A stretch of 64,000 nucleotides of DNA. Origin: Maea johnstoni (lineage: Eukaryota > Annelida > Polychaeta > Spionida > Magelonidae). The stretch lies in the NCBI GenBank assembly GCA_963942565.1, contig OZ012685.1:57575917-57639916 (forward strand). The letters are read 5' to 3'. Both the position numbers and the translations under genes were made by a program. Positions within the stretch are counted from its first letter, which is position 1. Each line of letters starts with the position of its first letter. A model generated the notes under the pieces. It saw only the letters and a program-made list of their open reading frames with translations, searched no databases and had not been told where the DNA came from. Shown piece by piece: positions 46,087 through 57,130 of the stretch.

Positions 46087-46550
46087 CTTTAGCTATGCGC
46101 TCAGAGGTTGCTCGGCCTAGCTGCTATGATTCTTCTCTTCTGCTAGCATGAGCCCGCAGTAAAGACAGAGGTGCGCTTGATTGGATGCGGCAGTGCATGA
46201 CTGGAAATGGCCCTCAGAACGTGATTGGTCCATTACATAGGGCTCATAGACCAAATACTAGGGCTATATCGGAATTGGAAAAGGATCCACAAACGATTCA
46301 GCAATTTCTTTGAATTACATGTTTGGATACTTGATCCTAGTCTTAGGAGTTATGAGTGAATTTACAAGTATTAAACAGGAAATATTGCTAAGAATGTAGA
46401 CGCTACTCAAATGCAGATAAACATCACAGCCACAAATACTGTATACCGTGTTATTTTTGCGAATACTAAGTAATAATGCACTCGGCAAGCAGCTGCCTTT
46501 CATGCACAGTTCAATTTCTGCATACTTGTGTTGAATGACAAACTATCATT
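46087..46550. other. No feature recognised
   Basis: Unique DNA. Confidence 0.45.
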
Positions 46551-47195
46551 CCTTTAAGGAATGAAACAGTACAACATTGCTCTTTTTGAAATGATACCCC
46601 TACCAGTATTGGTACCTCTTAACAGTATGCAACCCTACATGGCACCCAATATAAATCCACTGGCAAGATGAGACATGAACATGAAAACCACCTGAGTGTA
46701 CTACCTTTAAGGAATGAAATGGCATGATGCCATACTTTTTGAAATTATACCCCTACCAGTATTGGTACCTCTTAACGGTATGCAACCCTACATGGCACCA
46801 AAAAGAAATCCATTGGCAAGATGAGACCAGATATAAATCCATAGCCAAGATGAGACATGAACATGAAAACCACCTGAGTGTACTACCTTTAAGGAATGAA
46901 ATGGCATGATGTCATACTTTTTTAAATGATACCCTTATCAGTATTGGTTTCTCTTAACAGTATTCAACCCTACATGGCACCCGATATAAATCCATTGGCA
47001 AGATGAGACAAGAACATGAAAACCACCTTGTGTACTACCTTTAAGGAATGAAATGGCATGATGCCATACATTTTGAAATGATACCCCTACCAGTATTGGT
47101 ACCTCTTAACAGCATGCAACCCTACATGGCACCCGATATAAATCCATTGGCAAGATGAGACATGAACATGAAAACCTCCTCCTGGACCTGACAGC
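46551..47195 (+). repeat. Tandem array of about 152 bp built on a hAT MITE end plus flank
   Basis: CCTTTAAGGAATGAAA starts units at 46,551, 46,704, 46,886 and 47,038 (153, 182 and 152 bp). Each has ATACCCCTACCAGTATTGGT and AGTATGCAACCCTA, the family H interior and right end, then host flank ATCCATTGGCAAGATGAGAC. The 182-bp unit has a 30-bp internal repeat. The unit therefore spans an element-flank junction. Confidence 0.9.
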
Positions 47196-47771
47196 CAACA
47201 CTGGATGAAAAGTTGTGGTGCGGTCCCCTTCATCTCTAAGTGTATTATTGATTGAGTAACTTGACAACTGGGAATAGGCAAGAAATATGAGGCTAATCCA
47301 CTACATTAAAAAAAAATGTAAATGAAAAACAAAGTCATCATATGGTAATTTATGTCTCCATGGCAGAATGCCTTGCAATCAGGGTTTGAAATAGACTTGT
47401 AAAACTGTAATCAATAATTGTAAATCAAAATATCCATGAAATAGAATGGTTATATCATTACATATATATGGCAATCTTGGCGATCTGTTTTACTATAGTA
47501 TAAGGTTTGGAAAAAGTGTGACATACTGTTATAAATTCTTTGTAAATGATTTATACTTATGAAATAGAATGATTATGTGCATTTCCGCTTACTCTTAGGA
47601 CATAAATCTTCTAATCTATACTGTTTTGCAAGCACTAACAATATCATCCCTAACATCACATACCCACTTGGGTAAACATTTCTTTAGATTCTAATAACAT
47701 TTCAATCAAAGTCCCCCTAAAAAAATGTGGTTTGGATACTCGGAACATTTAAATATAATGTGGTAATAAGG
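47196..47771. other. No feature recognised
   Basis: AT-rich unique DNA. Confidence 0.45.
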
Positions 47772-47910
<139 letters not shown>

Positions 47911-48980
47911 ATCCACAAACAATTCTAAGGAGAGTTATTATGTTCCTAATACTAGAATTCCTCCTTCAAATAGTCTCTAAAACTAGATGTCACCAAAATA
48001 ATAAGGCTCATTTGGAGCACCACAAGCATAAATGGGTGTAAGGATATCAATATTCAATTCAATAACCTCTTCTATTCCCAAAATATAATGACCTGGTGTT
48101 TTAGTAATTTCCATAAATAGGATACCCTTAGCTTTCTATGTCAAGAGCTGCATGCTTTTCAGAGTTGAGGATACACAGTTGAAATAGCACTCCATACTGG
48201 ATATAAGGTGGTTGCGATGTGAACTCCCTTTATGATTCTCTCAAGTTCTTTCAGTTATTGATGTCTCAGACTGCATGTGGGATTGATTTTTTATCACAGA
48301 CTTTATTAGATAGGAAAATGAACTTAGTAAGGTAATCAGCTAGACGCAGCAAATGTTCGCATCTAATGAGATTGTATTTTCACTTAATGAGCATCCCTCT
48401 CCTCTTCTCTGCATCAGCATTCCGCATCGTTACCTAGGATACCGCAGCCGCAACCCACAATCAATACTCAAGACTTCAATGAAGACGGCAGGCTATAAAA
48501 ACACCATTCTTATAAATTCCACAGCAGGGGAATATCACATTTCTTTCAGCAGCGGTTGTGAACAGATTGGCAACATCTAAATATACAGGGTATATAACAA
48601 AGGAATTTTGATTTTTGTTGATTACCAAAATGGAATGTAATAGATGAAATGATAGTGATTAGATAAATTACATGAATTTGTTTATCAAAGAATGATTGAA
48701 ACAAAATGTTAATTATAATGGATTGTTATTTAGAAGATATGGATAACAAATTGGATGATATTTTCAACTGGACAATTGTTAATTTAGCACTAAAGTGGAT
48801 AAAAAAGTGACTATTTTGTTGATATCTCTCCTTTCCAACTACTGTTTGAGAAATACTTAAATACATGTTCCTTAGAACACACATAATAAAGTTGAAATAT
48901 AAATATTTTGGCAACAAACTATTCTCGAATGCCTAACGTCAGAGCTGCAGAGGTTTTATATTCTCAAGGGGACCTCTCTA
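47911..48980. other. No gene recognised; GC-richer patch at 48,335-48,560
   Basis: The patch (TCCCTCTCCTCTTCTCTGCA, CGTTACCTAGGATACCGCAG) is open for 75 codons on the plus strand without splice support. The rest is AT-rich. CCTCTCTAAGCATGAA at the end is a MITE-like end cut by the next element. Confidence 0.3.
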
Positions 48981-49228
48981 AGCATGAATAGGGATGGATA
49001 CAGGCAAGAGGTATCGGCAATGGTACCTCTATCATTTTAAAAAGTACCGTATTGTACGGTTTCATTAATTAAAAGTAGTGTTGGCGATGTTAACTATTGT
49101 GAAGTGATTATTTATTAGGGATTTTCCAGGATCCTTAACAGGACTATTCTTATTAAGATTTATATGTAAATGCAATAAAGTACCGTTAACAGAACTGTTA
49201 ATATACTGTTCCGTTTCATTGGTACCAT

Positions 49229-49649
49229 CATGGTCTTAGCCAGCAGGGCATCTGGGTGCCTTTTTGGACACCCAAACCCTTAAAAAGAACCCCTCAGGAC
49301 ACCCAAATCTTTTTGTATGGAATTTCTAAAAAACTCAATCTCAAGCTTATAATTCAATTTTTTCATCCCCTTATAATTCCCATGACATTGCTTAATGATA
49401 TCATGCCTTATTTTGATGAATTGAGGCGTTGTGGACTATGACTAAAACTATGACAATGTGCAGCGCTTTTGAACATTTTATGAATGGAAAAGGCGCTATA
49501 TAAATTCCAATTATTATTTATTATTGATTTAAACATGTTTATGATTGAAATATGAGTATATTGTGATCCCCCTTAAAAATTTGGACGCCCAAAAATTTTA
49601 CAACTCCCAATTTTAGGCACCCAGTTTCTAAATCCTGGCTAAGACACTG
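49229..49649. mobile_element. hAT-type MITE (family G) inside family H
   Basis: CATGGTCTTAGCCAGCAGGG to AATCCTGGCTAAGACACTG, with a perfect 8-bp target duplication GGTACCAT on both sides. A SINE tail lies within. Confidence 0.92.
49457..49527 (+). mobile_element. SINE tail inside family G
   Basis: TGCAGCGCTTTTGAACATTT, GGCGCTATATAAATTCCAAT and TTATTATTTATTATT; same tail as at 43,165. Confidence 0.8.
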
Positions 49650-49862
49650 GGTACCATAGTGTACCCATTCATTCTTAGAGGTATCCATCCCTAGGCATGA
49701 ACAGGCCAAAGTCAGCACGCACAGCCAGAGAGTGATATGACATACTAAGTGAGTTCAGCGAGGCTTCCTTGCCAAGTGCTGCTATTATTTACAATACTGT
49801 CTATTCCAATCTACTGAGTCAACAGTTAGCTACATGTACACCTTGGCAGCATGCAGCAGAGT

Positions 49863-50105
49863 TTAACCCCATCCGTCGCCTGAGCGACTTTTGTTCAACC
49901 CAAGAGACCTTACTACTTTGGCCGTAACTTTGAAATAAAATCATCTTGAGGAAAATATTTGAAGGAGAAATGTTCATCATACTCCTACCTACAACCTTCC
50001 TTCAATTATTTTGCAAATCTAGGCTTTATTCTGAAGATATTCTCAAAAACGATGTAACTTCCTGACAACCATTTCCAAGGAAAACTCGAAGAATGAAAGG
50101 GTTAG
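49863..50105 (+). mobile_element. Family B MITE
   Basis: TTAA + CCCCATCCGTCGCCTGAG to AACTCGAAGAATGAAAGGG + TTAG; carries AAAATATTTGAAGGAGAAAT. Confidence 0.8.
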
Positions 50106-50198
50106 AGTATATCTTAAATCTCTAATGTTGGTATTGATTTGGAAGCTCTTGCCCTGAGTACTATTAGATGAATACTAATATGCCTGGATTTCAGTTGC
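50106..50198 (+). mobile_element. Family A fragment
   Basis: AATGTTGGTATTGATTTGGA to TGCCTGGATTTCAGT, both ends lost; abuts a half copy of the family F end (CTGTAGAATAGGAAATG) at 50,199. Confidence 0.7.
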
Positions 50199-50469
50199 TG
50201 TAGAATAGGAAATGAGTCCGAGCATGTAATTAATCAGAATTTACCGAATTAGAAAATCTCGGTATATAGTTCAATTCAAATTGAAATCTGCCCCCAATCT
50301 GTGTTAATGTGTGAACTGACTGCTTGGTAATATTAAATTCGGAAAGGTCATTTTTGGTCGAATTCGGTATATTATGATAAATCAGCTAGAAATAACAGAA
50401 AGACTATTACATTCCTATCTAGTGTTGCAGACCAAAGAGACCAGGCTAATTTAGCAATTTCCTTCTGCG

Positions 50470-50690
50470 TTAAACCATTAATGCTTCCAGCAGCCAAAAG
50501 CAGCCTGACAACTTTGGTGAAATATTTCAGGTGAAAGCGTAGTTGGAAAAAGATTTGAGGGAGAAATGTTTATCAGAACACTACCAACAACTCTCTTTAA
50601 AATATTTTGAAATAATACTTCACTTCCAAGCTATTGTCAAAAGTATCAAAGAACTTGATGGCAATTTTAAGAGCAACTCTAAGAGGCATT
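50470..50690 (+). mobile_element. Family B MITE, right tip decayed
   Basis: TTAA + ACCATTAATGCTTCCAGCAG through AGCAACTCTAAGAGGCATTT. Confidence 0.8.
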
Positions 50691-51572
50691 TTTAGGAAAA
50701 TATGCAAGGAAGCAATGCATGATAACCAAATATCACCATGCAACAAATTGCAAATTATATTACTGTCAATTGTTTTTTTTTGTGGTGAAGGGAAGGGGAT
50801 CTTTTCTACACAGGAAATATTTCCACTAAAACCACTGAGATATAGCCAAAAATGGCTATGCCTATACTGATAAACACGAAAAAAAAATGCTGCAGAAAAA
50901 CGTCATTTAACCCCGCTTCACCGCAAGTTGCTGTCGGTACAAGGATGTGATGATCCAATCAGGAGCTCAGCCAATTAATTCCAGCTCGGCAACGCGGCCC
51001 ATTCCATCTCCCGCCATTAATAGGCTAGGTGTGCGGCTCACCTGAATACACGACTGCCGATATCCATATCACATGCTTCACATACAGGCAACATCCAAAT
51101 CACACACCTCACCCACTTCTAGGCTCACGTTTAATCCATACAGATCTGCAGTTGACAAAACACGGGTGAGGCTCCACTGCAGTCAAACCTAATCAAATCA
51201 TCCATACCTAGAGATCTTTTGAGAATAAACTGACATCTAAGACAATATTGGTTATTATTTGCTAGCATCTAGGCATAATAAGAACAGTTTTATAATGTTG
51301 ATGAGTTATTGGCTAAGCAGATTTAGGTTGGTTTTCTTAAAAGCAATTTCATACAAACATTTTTCAAGAAATGCTTTGGTCAGCGAGATATTTAACCATT
51401 ATAAGCAAGCCATCCTTGGCATCTGTAAGATGGAATGGAAGAATTAACTTTGAAGAGAAGGTAGTCTTCACCATTATGCAAAACGCAACATTTTTTCATG
51501 TCAACCAGTCATTAAAGACAGGTGTTCTCTGAAAACAGTTTAAAGCTAATTGAGGATATGGATCATAGTCAC
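50691..51572. other. No gene recognised; GC-rich patch at 50,905-51,200
   Basis: The patch (CCCGCTTCACCGCAAGTTGC, AGCTCGGCAACGCGGCCCAT, GGTGTGCGGCTCACCTG) is the most CpG-containing unique stretch apart from the exon. It has no open frame with splice sites; possible regulatory DNA. Confidence 0.35.
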
Positions 51573-51806
51573 TAATCAACCAATCAATGCTTGAGGTTTC
51601 CACCTAAAACTGTCATCTTTGTCTTTGATACTTTTGTCTCTGACTTGAAAATGGAGAATGCTTTTACAAGATATTTGAGTCTTGATGGTAGCACACTGCG
51701 CAATTATTTTTTCTTCTTCAAATATTTTTCCAATTATGCTTTTTCTTGAAAGATTTCACCCAAGATATCAGGTAGGGTTTGGCTTTTGAAAGCATTAATG
51801 GCTTAA
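51573..51806 (-). mobile_element. Family B MITE
   Basis: CAATCAATGCTTGAGGTTTC at the left (TTAA lost), GAAAGCATTAATGGC + TTAA at the right. Confidence 0.8.
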
Positions 51807-52686
51807 AGCAACTCCAAACCTAAGGTTTATTGCATCATTAGTATCTTTTAAGTTTAATGGACTTCAATGAGAACTCTGAGGGTTTTCAAGAGGCATCTTT
51901 GCAAATTGTGGAGTTATTCAGGTTTGTTGACACACTTGAAATCAACAGAGTGCAGAAAGTACACAGGCTTCAATCTTCATGTCTCATACCCTGTGACACA
52001 ACATACAATGTAAGCTGATTGTCGGAATGATAACATACCTTACCAAATCACATGAGACTGAACAGCCAATTTTCATATTTCAACAACTAAATTTCTTCTT
52101 GAATGTATTTGAAAGAAATAGATAATAAATCCATACAAAGAGGAGCTTTTGCTAAAAAAACATACAAATGATTTTCAAATCATATACCTTTAGGATAATA
52201 AAGGTGACTGCCAATCACTAGAAATATATCTACAATATAACGCATTTCCTAATCGGATGTAGCTGGGAATTACCAGAGATATCCTTGGATTATGCTAGAA
52301 AAATTCCTGGCAATTTCCCTGGGAAGCAAACCTTTCACTCAACACAAAATGTCATAAAGATGAAGCTAGATATCAGCTGTGCATGTAGGTTTGCTTTCAC
52401 AGAGAGGTAAATCTACATCATTTCGTAAAAACTGAAATAAAGCATTATACCAAACAAGATGAAGAATTGCAAAGGGGGAAGAGAGAGTTTTCAAACCCAT
52501 TCAACCTATTCTGTATCCAAAAATGAGGCCATAAAATAGTTAGTTGTTTCCTTAGCTGTAACTCGACACAACCAAGTTTTACTCAAAAGAACTCTGTTAC
52601 CTTAAGTTTTGTTAGCCCTTGCACCTCCAATTAACTTAAAACATGCATGAAACATGTATTTTATATAAAAAAATTCTTAAAAATAT
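51807..52686. other. No gene recognised
   Basis: AT-rich. A short AGGAATTCCT-family block (AGCTGGGAATTACCAGAGAT ... CAATTTCCCTGGGAAG) is at 52,262-52,335. Confidence 0.45.
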
Positions 52687-53113
52687 TAGAGCTGCACTCA
52701 CCACTCACGAACTTGAGTGGCTCGAGCCCTGGGCCTAACTCGCCGAGCTCGAGCTGAAGTGTTCAAATCGTGAGCTCGTCTATGTTGGGAACACAAACGT
52801 AACACAGAGCACCTAACACACATAATAAACATACATAACTGCTTATCGCGGTAATGTCTTCTTTACAGTATCCAATGTATACATTCAAGCCGTGTTGAGT
52901 GTTATTCTGACCTTTGTACCTCGTCAGCACGTTTCAAAATTAAATAAACATGGCAATGTTAATAAATCTCCGCCAATAAATATTTATTTCTTAATAGCTG
53001 GGGTGGAAAATAATTATTCTTTTGGAAAATCGGAACGTCCGTGAGCTCATGAGCTCACGAGTCAAATGGGTGGTGAGCTCATGAGTTGATCTCCCTCCAC
53101 GAGTGCAGCTCTA
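52687..53113. mobile_element. hAT-type MITE with TAGAGCTGCACTC ends
   Basis: TAGAGCTGCACTCACCACTC at the left and CCACGAGTGCAGCTCTA at the right, with a perfect 8-bp target duplication AAAAATAT on both sides. 427 bp. Inside, GAGCTCATGAGCTCACGAG words recur and are palindromic. It lies 300 bp from the host exon. Confidence 0.92.
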
Positions 53114-53156
53114 AAAAATATATGTTTTACCTACCAACCCTATCTTTTCGGATAGT

Positions 53157-53367
53157 TACTGAATAACTAGAATTTTTACAGGCACTTAATTTTTGCTATT
53201 TTTTCAATACCCAATATAGCGCGAAAATAACATCCTTCAAATAAATATTCTACTTTGTATCTCATTTGTATCTCTGTTTGAATGCACAAATTTAAAGTAT
53301 CACGAATAGATTCCAACATGACTGTAAAGCGGAATTTTTAGCACTCCAAATTAAAGCCATATACAGT
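53157..53367. mobile_element. Family M MITE next to the exon
   Basis: TTACTGAATAACTAGAATTT at the left, AAAGCCATATACAGTA at the right, interior as at 21,813. It ends about 45 bp from the donor of the host exon; between them is a lone family N end (GGAAACAAACAATTTTTTCA). Confidence 0.65.
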
Positions 53368-53416
53368 AAAGGAAACAAACAATTTTTTCAGGCCTGATTG
53401 ATTGTAAGGTACTCAC

Positions 53417-53590
53417 CGGAGTGCCCTGATGAACATGGTGCGTATTTTTCCCGACTCCCAGAAGATGGGCTTGTCTGTGTTGACGGCCAGCCCGCTGCTG
53501 TGGGAGACCTTCACCTCGATACTCTCACATGTCTTCACCCTGATGTCAGGGTGGTTGCTAAGCCAGCTGTTGGCATGGCACACTAGTACG
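53417..53590 (-). CDS. Internal coding exon of an unrecognised host gene
   Basis: On the minus strand a pyrimidine-rich tract ending TTTATTTCAG is followed by 174 open nucleotides and then by the donor GTGAGT (seen as ACTCAC at 53,411-53,416). The exon opens with one base of a split codon, reads 57 codons (VLVCHANSWLSNHPDIRVKT at its start, PIFWESGKIRTMFIRAL at its end) and closes with two bases of the next codon, so both flanking introns are phase 2 and the exon is symmetric. It looks more GC-rich than its surroundings, and the frame has no stop. I do not recognise the family: no signal peptide, membrane segment or catalytic motif is visible in 57 residues. The same strand at higher coordinates carries decayed copies of its first part. 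No neighbouring exon is found, so the introns are long. An ATG-started frame on the other strand here is a shadow. Confidence 0.8.
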
Positions 53591-53762
53591 CTGAAATAAA
53601 TAAAATCTTGTTAAGGTAAAGGTATTCGGTTTATAGTCTTGTATCCACCGAAATGTTGACAAGACCTTCCTTCCCTAGCAGGCACTGTACACACGGAAAT
53701 CATTTAGATCATTGCATCAGAATAGTTGTTAAGCCAAAAGTCAACATTTTATTCATTGTTTT

Positions 53763-53805
53763 GACCATTATATCAGAATAGCTGTTGGCATGATTCACAA
53801 GTATG
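53763..53805 (-). pseudogene. Decayed copy of the start of the host exon, with acceptor
   Basis: Read on the minus strand, CTTTATTTCAG is followed by a sequence that gives ILVNHANSYSDIMVKT in the frame of the real exon, against VLVCHANSWLSNHPDIRVKT there. The match covers the acceptor, HANS and DI-VKT, with a small internal deletion between. After that the similarity is lost. It lies about 215 bp upstream of the true exon in the transcript direction, so it looks like an old tandem exon duplication that has decayed into intron. The AG acceptor is still intact. Confidence 0.55.
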
Positions 53806-53857
53806 CTGAAATAAAGAATAATATTTCTATGTTTAGACCATTGCAGCAGAATAGTTG

Positions 53858-54068
53858 TTAACCCTTCTAATGTCAAGGCTACTTTCGTCCAAAGCACAAG
53901 GTTGCAAAGATGTTTGAAATCCTTGTAAACCCTGCCATGTTGGTATTCTTTGGATAGCTCTCACTGAGGATTCTCAGATAAATACCATATGCCAGGGTTT
54001 CAGTCAATTTTCAGTTTTTTTGCATCATTTTGTATAGGCAAAATTAGCCACCACCAGCATAAGGGTTA
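53858..54068 (+). mobile_element. Family A MITE in the exon-derived minisatellite
   Basis: TTAA + CCCTTCTAATGTCAAGGCTA to CACCACCAGCATAAGGG + TTAA. The unoccupied site GTTGTTAAGCC is at 53,726-53,735, which proves the TTAA target duplication. Confidence 0.95.
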
Positions 54069-54350
54069 AGCCAAATATCAACATTCAATTCATTTTGTTT
54101 ACCATTATATCAGAATAGCTGCTAATCCCTGGTGAAAATAAACATGTTAAAACATGTTTTAAACATGTTTTAACATGTCTCAAAAAACATGTTTTCCTAG
54201 GCATAACATGTTTTAACATCAACGTTAAATGGCCAACAAATATTATATTATAACACGATAAAACATGTCTTAGCTAAACATGTAATAATATGTTATGACA
54301 TGTTTTGAAACATGATTGGTAAACATATTATAACATGAATTAACATGATA

Positions 54351-55020
54351 TTTGTTGGCCATTTAACGTTGACGTTAAAACATGTTTTCTTTACCATGTT
54401 ATAACATGGTAAAACATGATATTTGTTGGCCATTTAACGAACACGATAAAACATGTTTTCCCATCAACATGTTATGACGTGGTTTAACATGTAATTTGTT
54501 GGCCATTTAACGTTGACGTTAAAACATGTTTTCCCCTCAACATGTTATGACATGGTTTAACATGTAATTTGTTGGCCATTTAACGTTGACGTTAAAACAT
54601 GTTTTCCCCTCAACATGTTATAACGTGGTTTAACATGTAATTTGTTGGCCATTTAACGTTGACGTTAAAACATGTTTTCCCCTCAACATGTTATAACGTG
54701 GTTTAACATGTAATTTGTTGGCCATTTAACGTTGACGTTAAAACATGCTTTCCCCTCAACATGTTATAACATGGTTTAACATGTAATTTGTTGGCCATTT
54801 AACGTTGACGTTAAAACATGTTTTCCCCTCAACATGTTATAACGTGGTTTAACATGTAATTTGTTGGCCATTTAATGTTCGCGTTAAGACATGTTTTCCC
54901 CTCAACACGTTATGACATGGTTTAACATGTAATTTGTTGGCCATTTAACAAACGTGTTAAAACATGTTTTTCGATACCGTGTTATGACATGAATGACCAT
55001 GAAATTTGTTGGCCGTTTTA
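54351..55020 (+). repeat. 73-bp subterminal tandem array of element 2
   Basis: TTTGTTGGCC recurs at 54,351, 54,422, 54,495, 54,568, 54,641, 54,714, 54,787, 54,860, 54,933 and 55,005, a spacing of exactly 73 bp for most units. Every unit holds a near-perfect AACATGTTATAACATGTT-type palindrome and the motif AACGTTGACGTT, itself nearly self-complementary. Units in the middle differ by only one or two bases, which suggests recent expansion or conversion; the outer units have drifted. Confidence 0.9.
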
Positions 55021-55266
55021 TGAACATATACAAACTTGTTTTTCTTATCATGTTAAAATCTGATTTAACGTTAACTGTTTGGAGGTTTACTGAACATATT
55101 AAAACATGTTTTTGTACAAGATTAAACATGATCATAATTGCAAGTGTTATCTCAATTTTCTTTAAACAATTAAAATGGAGTGCAATTTGATGACATTATA
55201 ATTAATTATTAACACAAACTTATGAATTTTAACACATGTGATTATGTTATGTTTATTTGTCAGCCG

Positions 55267-55478
55267 TTTAACCTATTCACATCTTGACCATACTCTTTGA
55301 CTGACACATATGTGAATATTTTGAAAGCAAAATAATATTTAGAGGAATATTTCACTCAAAGTTTTCTTTTGAGTTTTACAAACCCTCTTCAAATATTTCA
55401 AAAGTATATTAAAAGTAGTGAGTTTCATTATAAGCTGTCAGACTGTATGTACATTTCCAGATATAAATGAATGTAAAG
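55267..55478. mobile_element. Possible degenerate TTAA MITE inside element 2
   Basis: Begins TTTAACCTATTCACATCTTG and contains CTTCAAATATTTCAAAAGTAT, as in family B, but the far end (AAATGAATGTAAAGG) is only roughly complementary. If real, it inserted after element 2 did. Confidence 0.35.
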
Positions 55479-56060
55479 GACTATTACAATATTAAGAAGC
55501 AAATACATTTATATAATTTTAAAGCAGTCTAATACATAATAATAATACTCATGTTGATGTAGGGATTTTTACAAGTACAGAGGACTTTTAGTGTGAAAGA
55601 AGACAATGAATGTGATGTATAACAAGTTATAATCAACTGGCCAAACAATGTTGTGAGTTTGCCTTGGTAAAATAGAAAATCAGCTAAATCACTACTGAAG
55701 AGTTTGTGAACCCCATTAATGTAACATTCCCATAAGACATTAAATTTCGTTTTTGTTTCATGTTTGGAAGGCAAGCAAATATATAACATAGCTAACTTAT
55801 AAATGTTTGGCACCCTACAAGATGTGGTACTAATATTGAATATTTTTCTCTACTTTTTAAGGCTCAAAGTCATTGTCATTTCATGTGCCCCATTCTTCTA
55901 AAATACTGAGAAATTTTGGATATAAAAATGTTTATACTATTCTCTAATACTTCACTAGTACAACTTATATTCCATTGAAGCTAAATAAAGTGCAGAAACT
56001 CATAAAATAATCACCTCTTTAGAGAACAACTTTTGCCCTTCTGCAAGTCTGCTCTTCAAG

Positions 56061-56500
56061 ATGTCTGCTGCTAAAGTGAATTATTCCCGCTCAAATTTTC
56101 ATGTAGCCACACCTCCAGCAGGCACCTGTCGTTTTTGTTTAAGGGCAAAATATTGGACCTTTGTCCAATGAGATAGCGTTATGCCCGCATGTTGATATTT
56201 TTGTTTATAAACAACCTAGTTTGATTGGCGCATTGATTAGGCACATTGGCAACATGTTTATACTAGATGACCTTGCTTGTAGACAAAACAAAACCTCAGA
56301 ATGACTGTGTGCTGCAAGGAATTGTTATGATGTTCATTTCTTGGCATACATCTAGTTAATACCACTAGGTATATATTCTTCTCATGGAGGGTGAGAAAGA
56401 CAAAATAAGCTTGAAGACTCAGGTGCATGTTTCAAAGGATTGGCCATTGAGCATTCATCTGCAAAAGGAATGGGCTACAACTTTCATGAACATGTGATCA
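56061..56500 (+). other. Single-copy core of element 2 with two very short open frames
   Basis: The centre of element 2 is less repetitive here. Frames of 36 codons (ATG at 56,061, starts MSAAKVNYSRSNFHVAT) and 37 codons (ATG at 56,384, starts MEGEKDKISLKTQVHVSK) are present, with inverted CCAAT boxes near 56,222 and a donor-like GTAAGT after the second. I recognise neither peptide. They may be chance frames or the remains of a spliced 5' end. Confidence 0.2.
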
Positions 56501-57130
56501 GAGTAAGTGGATCAAAGAGGGTATCAGAGGATATCATTTCAGCCAACTTGGTAGACAAATTATTTTATTATATTGACAACACTTGGTATTTAGTGGTGCT
56601 AGTAGGCACTTTGTTCATACAGGTGATATATTAAGAGCTGAACATCCAATTTCAACCAAATCTAGTATATAAATCGTTTTATATGCTTTTTCCCTAAAAG
56701 AAATAGCCCAAAAGGCAAACCATTACTCACTGAAAAAGCTAACAGAAGATTAACCAAAGGTTAGGTTTTTTTCTCAAGACTAGTATACAACACTGGAACT
56801 CTATTTTGGGGACATTGATGTTAACTATCTTAAGCCAAAATACCAAGCATACATTTATATTTAGAATTAGTAAAATTTCAGACTTATGTAAAAAAAAAAC
56901 TTCTGGGAAAGTTTCTTTATTGTTTCATTGAAAGTGGGTTATGTTTTTAGCAACTGGATTTCAAATTCCATCAGTGTTCTAACTCTAATTGTTAAACCTT
57001 ATAAGTTAACAAGAAAATATAAGTGTATGGTACCAATAATAACTGGCAATTGAAAGTTAAAGGTATCTTCAATAGTTACACATGTTTGACAATTAATCTG
57101 TAAATAAATGCTTTTTGCCCCGAGATTATT

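Larger units (their letters stand above)
48989..49693. mobile_element. hAT-type element (family H) with a nested family G copy
   Basis: TAGGGATGGATACAGGCAAG at the left and AGAGGTATCCATCCCTA at the right; flanks AGCATGAA and GGCATGAA form an 8-bp duplication with one mismatch. Confidence 0.88.

Noticed and set aside
53398-53586. 62-codon plus-strand frame over the exon
   Set aside because: It is the antisense shadow of the minus-strand exon, whose acceptor and donor fix the direction.
54351-55010. CRISPR-like array with palindromic repeats
   Set aside because: The whole 73-bp unit is repeated, with no variable spacers, and it lies inside a transposon.
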